Positions 7,411 through 14,600 are shown, counted from the stretch's first letter. The stretch: 64,000 nucleotides of DNA from Paenibacillus jilunlii (GCF_900102965.1 NZ_FNGM01000001.1:850294-914293), one strand, 5' to 3'. Notes: a model not told the origin generated them from the letters alone. Numbers and translations: made by a program.

Positions 7411-9906
7411 ATGAAGCAGCTTCCTATTACACAGGTGCTCCCTGAGCTGAAAACTATATTGAATACCTCTGCCGCCGCAGTTCTGATTGCCGAGCCGGGC
7501 GCCGGGAAAACGACAGGGACGCCTCCTGCATTTTTGAATGAGCCTTGGATGGCCGGCAAAACCATATTAATGCTGGAGCCTAGAAGGCTGGCCGCCCGCG
7601 CGGCCGCCAGCTACATGGCGTCCTCCATGGGCGAAAGTGCCGGACAAACGGTAGGCTACCGTATGCGCAATGACACCAAAGTTGGCCCGGATACAAGAAT
7701 TGTTGTGGTCACAGAAGGCGTGTTGACCCGGATGCTGCAAAGTGATCCGTCGCTTGGCGATGTAGGGCTTGTGATTTTTGACGAGTTCCATGAACGCAGC
7801 CTTCATGCGGATCTCGGGCTGGCGTTAACCCTGGAAGCGCAGGCTGTGCTGCGGGAGGATCTGCGGATTCTTATTATGTCAGCGACCCTCGACAGCGGAC
7901 GGGTCTCGGCAATGCTCGGTGGAGCCCCTGTAGTGGATTGCCCGGGCCGGACCTTTCCGGTAGAAACCGTTTATCTTCCAGGCTCTGGAGACAGGCCGCT
8001 GGAGCAAGCTGCTGCGGCAGCGGTCCGCCGCGCGCTTGCCGAGCAGCCGGGGGATGTGCTCGTTTTTCTGCCCGGCGAGCGTGAAATCCGGCGGACTGAG
8101 CGTGAATTGGAGAGTGGTGTTCTCCCTCCGGGCACAGTGCTTCGTCCGCTCTACGGGCAGCTGCCGCAGGTGCAGCAGGATGCGGCGGTGGCTGCCTCTG
8201 TACCAGGCGAACGCAAGGTCGTGCTGGCTACTTCCATTGCCGAGACCAGCTTGACGATCGAAGGGGTACGGACTGTAATTGATACGGGGCTGCGGCGGAC
8301 TCAGGTATTCTCGCCGCGCACAGGCATGCCCCGGCTGACCACGGTTCCGGTGTCCAAGTCATCGGCTGACCAGCGGCGGGGCCGCGCGGGACGCACTGCG
8401 CCGGGAGTATGCTACCGGTTGTGGAGCCGGGAGGAGCATGCCCGTCTTCCGGATGACAGCGTCCCGGAAATCATGGAGACCGACCTGGCGCAGCTCGCCC
8501 TGGAGCTGGCGCTGTGGGGCGCGCCTGCCCCGGAGGCGCTGCTCTGGCTGGACGCGCCGCCTGCTGCGCCCTATGCGCAGGGCACGGCGCTGCTGCGCCA
8601 GCTCGGCGCGCTGGACGCCGGCGGCGCCATTACGCCGCACGGCCGCAGCATGGCCGCGCTGGGCGCGCACCCGCGCATCGCGCATATGCTGCTGCGCGCG
8701 GCAGAGCTTGGAGCGGCGCCGCTCGCCTGCCGGCTGGCGGCGCTGCTCCAGGAGCGGGACCTGTTAAGGGGTCCCGCGGCCCTGGACAGCGACCTCATGC
8801 TGCGCGTGGAGGCGCTGCTGAGGTTCGAGCGCTCCGCTGCGGACAGCGGCGGAGCGGACCCGGCAGCTCTGCGCGCGGTGCAGCGCGAGAGCCGGAGCTT
8901 CCTGGCGCAGCTTAGAGCCGCGCCGGGTGCGCTGCCGGACAACATCAGCCTCACCGGGCTGCTGTTGTCCTTCGCCTACCCCGACCGGATCGGGCAGAAA
9001 CGCGGCGATGGCGCGTTTTTGCTCTCCGGCGGCCGGGGGGCGGCCATGAGGGAAGGGCAGCCGCTGACGCGTTCGCCCTATATTGTAGCGGCCGGCATTG
9101 ATGACCGCGCCGGCCAGAGCCGGATCATGCTTGCCGCAGAGCTGCCCGAGGCAGATCTGCTGAAGCATCACAAGGACAGCCTGCAGGAGGAACGCGAAGT
9201 CTACTGGGACAAAGAGAGCGGGAGTGTGCAGGCACGCCGGCGGACCCTGCTGGGAGCCTTGATCCTGAAGGAAACTTCTCATGAACGGCCCACTGCGGAA
9301 GAGACTGAACAGGTGCTGCTTCGTATAATTGCCGAAGAAGGGCTGAAGCTGCTGCCTTGGGACAAAGCAACGGTTCAGCTCCGGCAGCGGATGGAGTTCC
9401 TGCATGGCCTGCGGCCGGATTTCCCGGATGTGTCGGAGGAGGCGTTGCTGTCATCCCTGCAGGAATGGCTTCAGCCGTTTATTCAGGGGATGCGCAATCT
9501 GCGCGATCTTCAGCGGGTGCCGGTGACCAGAGCGCTGGAAGGATTGCTGGACTGGAACAGCCGGCAGCTTCTGGACAGGGAAGCGCCGACGCATATTACG
9601 GTTCCCAGCGGTTCGCGGATTCCTGTCGATTACAGCAGCCCGGCAGCCCCGGTGCTCGCTGTCAGGCTCCAGGAGATGTTTGGCCAAGTGGATACCCCCC
9701 GGATTGGGGGCGGTCAGGTGCCGGTTCTGCTTCATCTGCTCTCACCGGCAAGAAGACCGGTGCAGGTGACGGCTGACCTGGCCAGCTTTTGGCGCAGTAC
9801 GTATTTCGAAGTCAAAAAAGATCTGAAAGGCCGCTACCCCAAACATTATTGGCCGGATGATCCGCTGCAGGCGGCCCCGACAAACCGGACCCGCCCTGCA
9901 AAATAA
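7411..9906 (+). CDS. hrpB: ATP-dependent helicase HrpB
   Basis: 831-residue DEAH-type helicase of about the usual HrpB length. Walker A GAGKTT is at residues 30-35, motif II reads DEFHE near residue 125, motif III SATL near 155, motif V ATSIAETSLTI and motif VI DQRRGRAGR. The C-terminal HrpB-specific region ends in RYPKHYWPDDPL, a hallmark of the family. It is predicted to unwind nucleic acid; its physiological role in bacteria is poorly known. Bases about 8500-9000 are far richer in GC than the neighbours, with many GCG/CGC codons, but the reading frame is continuous. ATG 7411 has GGAGAG upstream. Confidence 0.96.
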   Translation: MKQLPITQVLPELKTILNTSAAAVLIAEPGAGKTTGTPPAFLNEPWMAGKTILMLEPRRLAARAAASYMASSMGESAGQTVGYRMRNDTKVGPDTRIVVVTEGVLTRMLQSDPSLGDVGLVIFDEFHERSLHADLGLALTLEAQAVLREDLRILIMSATLDSGRVSAMLGGAPVVDCPGRTFPVETVYLPGSGDRPLEQAAAAAVRRALAEQPGDVLVFLPGEREIRRTERELESGVLPPGTVLRPLYGQLPQVQQDAAVAASVPGERKVVLATSIAETSLTIEGVRTVIDTGLRRTQVFSPRTGMPRLTTVPVSKSSADQRRGRAGRTAPGVCYRLWSREEHARLPDDSVPEIMETDLAQLALELALWGAPAPEALLWLDAPPAAPYAQGTALLRQLGALDAGGAITPHGRSMAALGAHPRIAHMLLRAAELGAAPLACRLAALLQERDLLRGPAALDSDLMLRVEALLRFERSAADSGGADPAALRAVQRESRSFLAQLRAAPGALPDNISLTGLLLSFAYPDRIGQKRGDGAFLLSGGRGAAMREGQPLTRSPYIVAAGIDDRAGQSRIMLAAELPEADLLKHHKDSLQEEREVYWDKESGSVQARRRTLLGALILKETSHERPTAEETEQVLLRIIAEEGLKLLPWDKATVQLRQRMEFLHGLRPDFPDVSEEALLSSLQEWLQPFIQGMRNLRDLQRVPVTRALEGLLDWNSRQLLDREAPTHITVPSGSRIPVDYSSPAAPVLAVRLQEMFGQVDTPRIGGGQVPVLLHLLSPARRPVQVTADLASFWRSTYFEVKKDLKGRYPKHYWPDDPLQAAPTNRTRPAK

Positions 9907-9955
9907 GGGATGTGGCCGTGTTCCGCTGAGATTCTGCTAAAAATGCTTGCCGCCT

Positions 9956-9980
9956 GTTTGGCAGGCCTCCGATCGGGTAA
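9956..9980 (+). promoter_or_regulatory. Candidate sigma-B-type promoter of the stress gene
   Basis: GTTTGG (9956-9961), 13-base spacer, GGGTAA (9975-9980), close to the Bacillus general-stress consensus GTTTAA-N12/15-GGGTAT and 38 bases before the start of a YflT-type stress gene. Whether this organism has a sigma-B-like factor is not visible here. Confidence 0.45.
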
Positions 9981-10017
9981 TAATGTAGCGAACGACAATT
10001 ACGAAGGAGGGCTTCAA

Positions 10018-10674
10018 GTGACTGACAAAATCGTAGGTGTTTTCGACACAGAACAAGAAGCGACCAGAGCAATTGAGGGACTGCAGCGGCAAGGTGTAAG
10101 CAATGATGAAATCTCAGTAATTACTCGTGACCGGGACGAACTGAAAAATATATCGGATGATACAGGAACCATGGCTCCGGAAGGTGTAGCAACCGGTGCG
10201 GCAACCGGAGGAGTCGTCGGCGGGATCGCAGGGCTGCTTGCCGGGATCGGAGCGTTGGCGATTCCGGGAATAGGTCCTATTCTGGCCGCCGGCCCTATTG
10301 TCGCTACCCTGAGCGGGGCAGCTATTGGTGCCGGTGCAGGGGGACTCGTTGGCGGACTGATTGGGCTGGGTATCCCTGAGGATGAAGCCAAAGAATATGA
10401 AGGTTATGTGGACAGCGGCAAAATCCTCGTCCTGGTGGACGACAATGGCCGCGGGCGTGATATCCACAATGTATTCCAGGGCAACCGTTCCTTGAATGCC
10501 AGCAGATACGACAGCTTGTATAGCGACAATACGTTGAATGATCCCATCGCTGACAGAGGTGCAACCAATCCTGGTGTAATCAGAGATGACACGACGGTTG
10601 GCAATGCCATGGGCAACAGAGGCTCCATGAACGCAGACACCGACCCGGACCGCTACAACGGCAACCGGATGTAA
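10018..10674 (+). CDS. General stress protein, YflT-type with glycine-zipper segment
   Basis: 218 residues. The N-terminal YflT-like domain (KIVGVFDTEQEATRAIEGL, SVITRDRDEL) is followed by a long Gly/Ala hydrophobic stretch at about residues 60-110 (GATGGVVGGIAGLLAGIGAL and onward) of glycine-zipper type, then DEAKEYEGYVDSGKILVLV and a low-complexity Asn/Asp/Arg tail. Bacillus relatives belong to the general stress response. The GTG start at 10018 has GAAGGAGGG seven bases upstream. A sigma-B-like promoter sits just before it and a strong terminator after it. Membrane association is inferred from the Gly-rich segment. Confidence 0.88.
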   Translation: MTDKIVGVFDTEQEATRAIEGLQRQGVSNDEISVITRDRDELKNISDDTGTMAPEGVATGAATGGVVGGIAGLLAGIGALAIPGIGPILAAGPIVATLSGAAIGAGAGGLVGGLIGLGIPEDEAKEYEGYVDSGKILVLVDDNGRGRDIHNVFQGNRSLNASRYDSLYSDNTLNDPIADRGATNPGVIRDDTTVGNAMGNRGSMNADTDPDRYNGNRM

Positions 10675-10730
10675 GGGGAACATGGCTCTATGAAGCCGCT
10701 AAGCTAACCGGTTTTCGTAGAGTTCATAAA

Positions 10731-10771
10731 GACTGCATTTCAGGCAAAAACCTGAGATGCGGTCTTTTTTT
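10731..10771 (+). terminator. Terminator after the stress gene
   Basis: Stem GACTGCATTTCAGG / CCTGAGATGCGGTC with a CAAAAA loop, followed by seven T residues. Confidence 0.9.
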
Positions 10772-10825
10772 GAAATATAAGAATTTCTATGCTACACGCT
10801 ATAAATTATCCTTCTATTTCTCGCT

Positions 10826-10863
10826 GAAACGGGTGCCGTCCTTATTAGGACGGCACCCGTTTC
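10826..10863. repeat. Perfect 16-bp inverted repeat hairpin
   Basis: GAAACGGGTGCCGTCC and its exact complement flank a TTATTA loop. No proper T run follows on either strand, so it is not a typical terminator. It lies between the stress-gene terminator and the Tn7-like insertion. Confidence 0.6.
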
Positions 10864-10882
10864 TACTTGGTGTATAAGAAAT

Positions 10883-10920
10883 GATGCAATTCCAAAAAAT
10901 GTGGATTTTTTGGAAGCATC
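10883..10920. repeat. Hairpin touching the left edge of the Tn7-like element
   Basis: GATGC(AA)TTCCAAAAAAT pairs with ATTTTTTGGAAGCATC around a GTGG loop (16 bp with a two-base bulge). Its right arm ends inside the 5-bp target duplication at 10919-10923. Confidence 0.6.
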
Positions 10921-10930
10921 AGATGTCCAA

Positions 10931-10991
10931 AGAAAATAAAATGTTGGACTGAAAAATAAAGTGTTAGACTCAGAAAATAAAGTATTAGACT
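10931..10991 (+). repeat. Three tandem 20-bp repeats at the left end
   Basis: AGAAAATAAAATGTTGGACT (10931-10950), GAAAAATAAAGTGTTAGACT (10951-10970) and AGAAAATAAAGTATTAGACT (10972-10991), period 20-21 bp. They resemble TnsB-binding sites. Confidence 0.85.
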
Positions 10992-11002
10992 ATAACGCCC
11001 CA

Positions 11003-11021
11003 TTAAACTAACGGGCAGGAT
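11003..11021 (+). repeat. AACTAACGGG motif, copy 1
   Basis: TTAAACTAACGGGCAGGAT just inside the left end, upstream of the RidA-like gene. Related motifs at 11454, 12432 and 13637 separate the cargo genes. Confidence 0.5.
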
Positions 11022-11114
11022 TGCGTGGAGAGCCAACAAAAAGTAAATATTTACATTTAAAAACGTATGTTCTAAAATATAATATGGAACTTAATACATA
11101 GGAGGCTCATGTAT

Positions 11115-11462
11115 ATGATAAATCGAATTTCAACACCATTTAGTTATTCATCTGCTGTTGCGGCTGGTGACTATGTGTTTCTCGGATTACATCGGGGTTT
11201 TGGACAGAGCTTTACAGAACAGATTCACAATACTTTCTCACACTTAAAAGAGACTCTTAATCAACTTGATGTACCACTGGATAATGTTGTTAAGGTGAAT
11301 GTATACCTAAAGTACATTAAGGACTTACCTGAAATGGAACAGGTTTTTTGTGAGTATTTTGAAAAGGATAAATTCCCTGCTAGAATGACATCTACGACAG
11401 AGTTTTTTGACTCTGATTGTCTTATGATGATTGACGGAATAGCATACAAAGGATTGAACTAA
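11115..11462 (+). CDS. RidA / YjgF-YER057c-UK114 family protein
   Basis: 115 residues of the Rid family, whose best-known members hydrolyse reactive enamine/imine intermediates made by PLP enzymes. Visible landmarks are RISTPFSYSSAVAAGDYVFLG, the internal DNVVKVNVYLK and KFPARMTSTTEF, which align with the Rid core. The catalytic Arg of RidA lies in a segment like FPARM, but the usual C-terminal EIEAIA is replaced by MIDGIAY, so this may be a divergent subgroup. ATG 11115 has AGGAGG nine bases upstream; the earlier ATG at 11109 is too close to it. First cargo gene, AT-richer than the flanking chromosome, consistent with transfer. Confidence 0.85.
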   Translation: MINRISTPFSYSSAVAAGDYVFLGLHRGFGQSFTEQIHNTFSHLKETLNQLDVPLDNVVKVNVYLKYIKDLPEMEQVFCEYFEKDKFPARMTSTTEFFDSDCLMMIDGIAYKGLN

Positions 11463-11480
11463 CGGGAAACACTAGTTTAA
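11454..11480. repeat. AACTAACGGG motif, copy 2 (palindromic)
   Basis: TTGAACTA and TAGTTTAA form 8-bp arms around ACGGGAAACAC. It overlaps the stop of the RidA-like gene. Confidence 0.5.
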
Positions 11481-11494
11481 TACAGCAGGCGATT

Positions 11495-11547
11495 AAAACC
11501 TCTCTTTAGAAGCAAACTAGATTTAATAGTTTCTAAAGGGAGGTTTT
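11495..11547 (+). promoter_or_regulatory. 17-bp hairpin covering the recombinase ribosome binding site
   Basis: AAAACCTCTCTTTAGAA (11495-11511) pairs with TTCTAAAGGGAGGTTTT (11531-11547), one U.G pair. The right arm contains the AAAGGGAGG site of the recombinase start at 11551. It could hide that site, or act as a terminator for the RidA-like gene (TTTTGTT follows), or both. Confidence 0.65.
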
Positions 11548-11550
11548 GTT

Positions 11551-12392
11551 ATGAACTTAAATGAGTTGTGGAGTTTGTATGAGGCTGACAAACGCATTCA
11601 AGGATTCAGTCCAAAAACATTAAAAGCATACACTTTACAGCACAAGATGTTAGTGCTGGAGCTAGGCAATCTCGATGTCACAGAGGTGACGTTAACCACA
11701 CTGAAGGAATACTTGGCAAAACAAGCAGTTCGTTTGAAGCCAAACAGTCTTGGCCATCGATTCGTTTTGTTCGTTCACTTTTTCGCTATGCTTATGAAAA
11801 GACTTATCTGACTTCAAATCCTTCTCTAAAATTGAGAGAACCCAAATTAGATAAGCGCATTCCTAAGTTTTTGATTGAGGAAGACGTCATACACTTAAAA
11901 ATCTCATGTCAGTCACTCAGGGAAAGAGCACTGCTCGAGTTTCTCTACAGCACCGGCTGCCGGATTGGGGAGGTAGAAAAGATTAATGCCGAAGATATAA
12001 ACTGGGAGAACTGCTCAGCAATCGTTAATGGCAAGGGATCGAAGCAAAGAGAAGTTTATTTTACGACAGAGTGTAAAGTATGGTTAAAAAAGTACTTGTC
12101 CAGCCGTGCGGATTCCTGCAAAGCCTTATTTGTTACCGATACGCATCCAACCAAACGAATGGCTATACCTACGATTAGGTGGGCAATAAAACGGCTTGCA
12201 GATCGGGGAGAACTTCAAGTGAACGTGTATCCGCATCGCTTTCGACATACTTATGCATGCCAGCTCCTTGATAATGGTGCTCCATTGGATTTCATTCAAG
12301 GAATGCTCGGTCATGAGAAGGCATCGACCACTCAAATCTACGCACAACTCCGAGGCGAACGTCGGAGAGAACTTTATCGACGTTACTTTTAG
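11551..12392 (+). pseudogene. Tyrosine recombinase (XerC/D-like integrase), frameshifted
   Basis: An N-terminal core-binding domain (SPKTLKAYTLQHKMLVLELG) is read from ATG 11551, and the catalytic domain continues one frame back from about 11760. Restoring one base near 11758-11760 gives a continuous protein of about 280 residues, the normal XerC/D size, joining NSLGHR to IRFVRSLFRYAYEK. All catalytic residues survive: Arg in TGCRIGEV, Lys in GKGSK, HRFRHTY, the LGH of LGHEKASTT, and Tyr in QIYAQL. There is no slippery heptamer at the junction, so programmed frameshifting is unlikely. It may have managed integration of the cargo units. Sequence error or recent decay are both possible. Confidence 0.85.
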
Positions 12393-12397
12393 TTTGT

Positions 12398-12433
12398 AAT
12401 GGCGACGGATCAGCTTTAGAATCCGTCGCCATT
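12398..12433. repeat. 13-bp perfect hairpin after the recombinase
   Basis: AATGGCGACGGAT and ATCCGTCGCCATT flank a 10-base loop. There is no T run, so it is not a clear terminator. It leads directly into the third AACTAA-type motif. Confidence 0.6.
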
Positions 12434-12457
12434 CAACTAAAGGGTAGGATAGTTCCA
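12432..12457 (+). repeat. AACTAACGGG-like motif, copy 3
   Basis: TTCAACTAAAGGGTAGGAT followed by AGTTCCAA, between the recombinase and the phosphotransferase unit. Confidence 0.4.
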
Positions 12458-12539
12458 ATTTGTGGTACCATTAAATTCAGTATAATATTTGCATCTGGGG
12501 TTGGTAGTTATTAATAAAAAGAAGTTGTCCAAGGAATAT

Positions 12540-12617
12540 ATGAGTGATTTTTTAGCTATCAGAGAATTTGATAATGAATTTGACCCTAGAATTCAACTAG
12601 GAGGCGGCCTACGGTGA
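12540..12617 (+). CDS. 25-residue upstream ORF coupled to the phosphotransferase
   Basis: ATG 12540 follows AAGGA and encodes 25 residues beginning MSDFLAIREFD and ending QLGGGLR. Its TGA stop overlaps the GTG start of the phosphotransferase (GTGA). The peptide matches no family I recognise. The arrangement suggests translational coupling or a leader-type control, which is inference. A TATAAT at 12481-12486 could be the -10 box of this transcript. Confidence 0.45.
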   Translation: MSDFLAIREFDNEFDPRIQLGGGLR

Positions 12618-13600
12618 AAGACTCGGCTAGACTGTTTGATTTTCAAGAGGTTAACGAAGACATGGTCAGAAGGCTGTTCGCCGCTTTCGACCCCAAGGCA
12701 AGCATTACCCAAGTCTCGCCCTTGACGAAAGGCATGAGCACCAGCAATTATGCCTTACGGACAGACAGCGGTAGTAAGTATGTGTTAAGGATTTATCCCG
12801 CTAACAACGACCACAGCGGGATTGAGGCGGCAGCCTATCAGTATGCAAAAGCAAAGATTCGCACCCCTGAGATTTTCTTCTTTGATGATAGCAAGCAGAT
12901 TATCCCTTTTTCTTACCTAATCATGGTGTTTATTGAAGGCTCGACGCTAGGGGACTTTATTGCCGAGAACGAGGGATGTCCCGACCATGTCGTGCATCGA
13001 ATCGGCAGCTCGCTTGCCTTGCTGCATCAAACCGAATATTCGCATATGGCGCTGTTAGACGAGCATTTGCAGATCGCGGAACAGCTTGAATCCTTCGCGA
13101 GCCAATATTACACTTTGCTAAACGGCCTTGCAGGAACCCACATTCAACCTTCAACCAAAGAGAAGTGCATGCAATTCCTGGCGGATCACGCCGCATTGGT
13201 AGAGAGGATTGAAGATAAGCATGTGTTCTCGCATGGCGATTTCATTTTCTCCAATATTATGGTCACGCCTTCATTGGAGCCTTGTTTCATCGACTACGAG
13301 TACTGTTTCGCAGCGCCTGTCTTTTATGACATAGGCAAATTCTTCAGGACAAGGACGCAAATCGAGCGCTATATCGGCGCAGACACCATTGCCGCCTTCG
13401 AGGAAGGCTACAACCGTAAGGCGAGAGAGCCTTTGCCCGAGGGGTGGTACGCTCTGTCCAAGCTTGCCGACATATCCACCATGCTCCACCTCATTAATAA
13501 ACCGCAAATTCCTGACGGTTGGGGATCGGCGATTGACGGTGAGATCGAGAAGAATTTGAAGCTGCTGGCCGGGGAAGCCGGTCCGTTATCGGATAAATGA
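12614..13600 (+). CDS. Aminoglycoside phosphotransferase (APH)-fold kinase
   Basis: 328 residues of the APH/choline-kinase-like family. The ATP lobe shows LTKGMSTSNYALRT and YVLRIYP (Lys replaced by Arg at the usual site). The catalytic Brenner-type loop is HGDFIFSNIM and the metal-binding Asp is in FIDYEYCFAAP. It phosphorylates a small hydroxyl compound; whether this is an antibiotic, a sugar or a metabolite cannot be told. GTG 12614 has AGGAGGC upstream and overlaps the stop of a 25-residue ORF. Last cargo gene of the Tn7-like element; codon use is closer to the host chromosome than that of the RidA-like gene. Confidence 0.85.
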   Translation: MKDSARLFDFQEVNEDMVRRLFAAFDPKASITQVSPLTKGMSTSNYALRTDSGSKYVLRIYPANNDHSGIEAAAYQYAKAKIRTPEIFFFDDSKQIIPFSYLIMVFIEGSTLGDFIAENEGCPDHVVHRIGSSLALLHQTEYSHMALLDEHLQIAEQLESFASQYYTLLNGLAGTHIQPSTKEKCMQFLADHAALVERIEDKHVFSHGDFIFSNIMVTPSLEPCFIDYEYCFAAPVFYDIGKFFRTRTQIERYIGADTIAAFEEGYNRKAREPLPEGWYALSKLADISTMLHLINKPQIPDGWGSAIDGEIEKNLKLLAGEAGPLSDK

Positions 13601-13636
13601 ATTGGGATTTCGGTATTTAAATACTGACATGAATCA

Positions 13637-13663
13637 TTGAGCTAACAGGGAACGTTAGTTCAA
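13637..13663. repeat. CTAAC...GTTAG motif, copy 4 (palindromic)
   Basis: TTGAGCTAAC pairs with GTTAGTTCAA (one G.T pair) around AGGGAAC, downstream of the phosphotransferase. Confidence 0.5.
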
Positions 13664-13669
13664 CGACAA

Positions 13670-13725
13670 CAGCGGCAGTCTAAGACTTTATTTATCAGGT
13701 CTTGGTCCGCCGCTGCTTCTTTTAA
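13670..13725 (+). terminator. Terminator after the phosphotransferase
   Basis: CAGCGGC / GCCGCTG outer stem with AAGAC / GTCTT inner pairing, followed by CTTCTTTTAATT. It overlaps the innermost candidate end repeat (13677-13695). Confidence 0.65.
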
Positions 13726-13731
13726 TTGATC

Positions 13732-13818
13732 AGTCTACAACTTACTTTTCAAAAACTGACGATTTTTCAATTCAAAAACCGCGTTAAATCAGCGACTCTA
13801 GTCTAATACTTTATTTTC
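13732..13818 (-). repeat. Spaced inverted end repeats at the right end
   Basis: AGTCTAATACTTTATTTTC (13800-13818) and AGTCTACAACTTACTTTTC (13732-13750) are inverted relative to the left-end sites. A third weaker copy is AGTCTAAGACTTTATTTAT at 13677-13695. The spacing is 55-68 bases, unlike the tandem left end. Confidence 0.7.
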
Positions 13819-13831
13819 ACCGAACATCAGA

Positions 13832-14480
13832 TGATTTAGGCGGGGCAGGAGGCTTGGGCTCCATCCGCGGAATGAAGCGGACAGATAAGCCTTATTTTGC
13901 GGAAAAGTCTGCTTTCCTGGTTGTTTCGGACTCAGCCGTTATATCGACCGATGGAGCCTAGAATAAGGGGAGATCGGACAAATAGCGGAATCTCAGTCCG
14001 CTTGACCTGCGGAATGGACGAATCTCTCCCATTAACGGATTTCCAGTCCGCATCGCTGCGGTTTGATCGTGTAGGGAGCTCAACGCGTCCGCAAAGGGAC
14101 CCAGGCAAAATCGCACCAGAGCTGCAAATGATTGAAGTGGAAATAGTTCACTTAAATATGCTCAAAAGACGTTTTATAGAGGCATTAGTGGGAATTAGTA
14201 GACTTAAATTAAGTGAAATACGCTGTGGAGGGACGAATGGGCTGAATTAGGTTTCCTTTTTCCAACTAATGCCTACAGGAGGGCGGGGAGGACAGAATTA
14301 AGTTTACTTTTTCCACTTAGGCTTGTGCTGTATACTCCAATCTAGTCCAAGGAATGTTGAAAAGACCGGAGAAAGACAGGTCTCTTCAACGGGTTTCTTT
14401 CAGCGATCATGAGGGCCTGAGCGGGAGCCGCTAAATCCGTAAAACCAACGAATGAACGATCTAGTGAATAAATTTATATC
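13832..14480. repeat. Gene-free, repeat-rich intergenic region
   Basis: No credible gene. GAATTAGGTTTCCTTTTTCC (14244-14263) and GAATTAAGTTTACTTTTTCC (14295-14314) are direct repeats with 18 of 20 positions equal, and an inverted relative (AAGTGGAAATAGT) lies near 14135. Another repeated unit ends CAGTCCGC (near 13995 and 14046). A 12-bp hairpin GTTGAAAAGACC / GGTCTCTTCAAC spans 14356-14390. An in-frame stretch of 117 codons at 13897-14250 is built from these repeats and has no ribosome binding site. Confidence 0.6.
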
Positions 14481-14491
14481 CAGATTTCAAC

Positions 14492-14511
14492 ATATGAAAA
14501 ATTCACAATAG
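14492..14511. repeat. 20-bp palindromic element, copy 2
   Basis: ATATGAAAAATTCACAATAG, one mismatch from the copy at 725-744. Confidence 0.4.
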
Positions 14512-14581
14512 AAAACATAAAAAACCAAACAAACCAGCTCCCCAGCACCAGCGATTACATTCACACCATAACGGGTACTTA

Positions 14582-14600
14582 TAACCTAATTAATAGGTTA
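14582..14600. promoter_or_regulatory. Palindrome upstream of the rtp-like gene
   Basis: TAACCTA-ATTAA-TAGGTTA, 7-bp perfect arms, 32 bases upstream of the -35 box. A possible operator. Confidence 0.4.

Larger units (their letters stand above)
10919..13831. mobile_element. Tn7-like element lacking tns genes, with 5-bp target duplication
   Basis: The 2903-bp element spans 10924-13826, starts TGT and ends ACA, and is flanked by TCAGA at 10919-10923 and 13827-13831. After eight terminal bases each end carries a 19-20-bp site: GAAAATAAAATGTTGGACT on the left and, inverted, GAAAATAAAGTATTAGACT on the right. The left end has three such sites in tandem (10931, 10951, 10972). The right end has spaced inverted copies at 13800 and 13732 and probably 13677. 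Canonical Tn7 has the same plan: TGT ends, 5-bp duplication, and dense TnsB sites at one end with spaced ones at the other. Cargo is a RidA-like gene, a tyrosine recombinase and a phosphotransferase. No tnsABCD-like gene lies in the window, so it would need a transposase in trans. Confidence 0.8.

Noticed and set aside
8438..8954. Several long Arg/Ala-rich open frames inside hrpB on both strands
   Set aside because: They arise from the very GC-rich codons of hrpB, whose own frame is continuous and carries all helicase motifs.
11003..13663. Integron attC sites in the mobile element
   Set aside because: The motifs have CTAAC/GTTAG cores but do not fit the RYYYAAC / GTTRRRY consensus, and the recombinase lacks visible integron-integrase features, so they are reported only as cassette-like.
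13897..14250. 117-codon open frame in the repeat region
   Set aside because: It is composed of intergenic repeat units, has no ribosome binding site and resembles no protein family.
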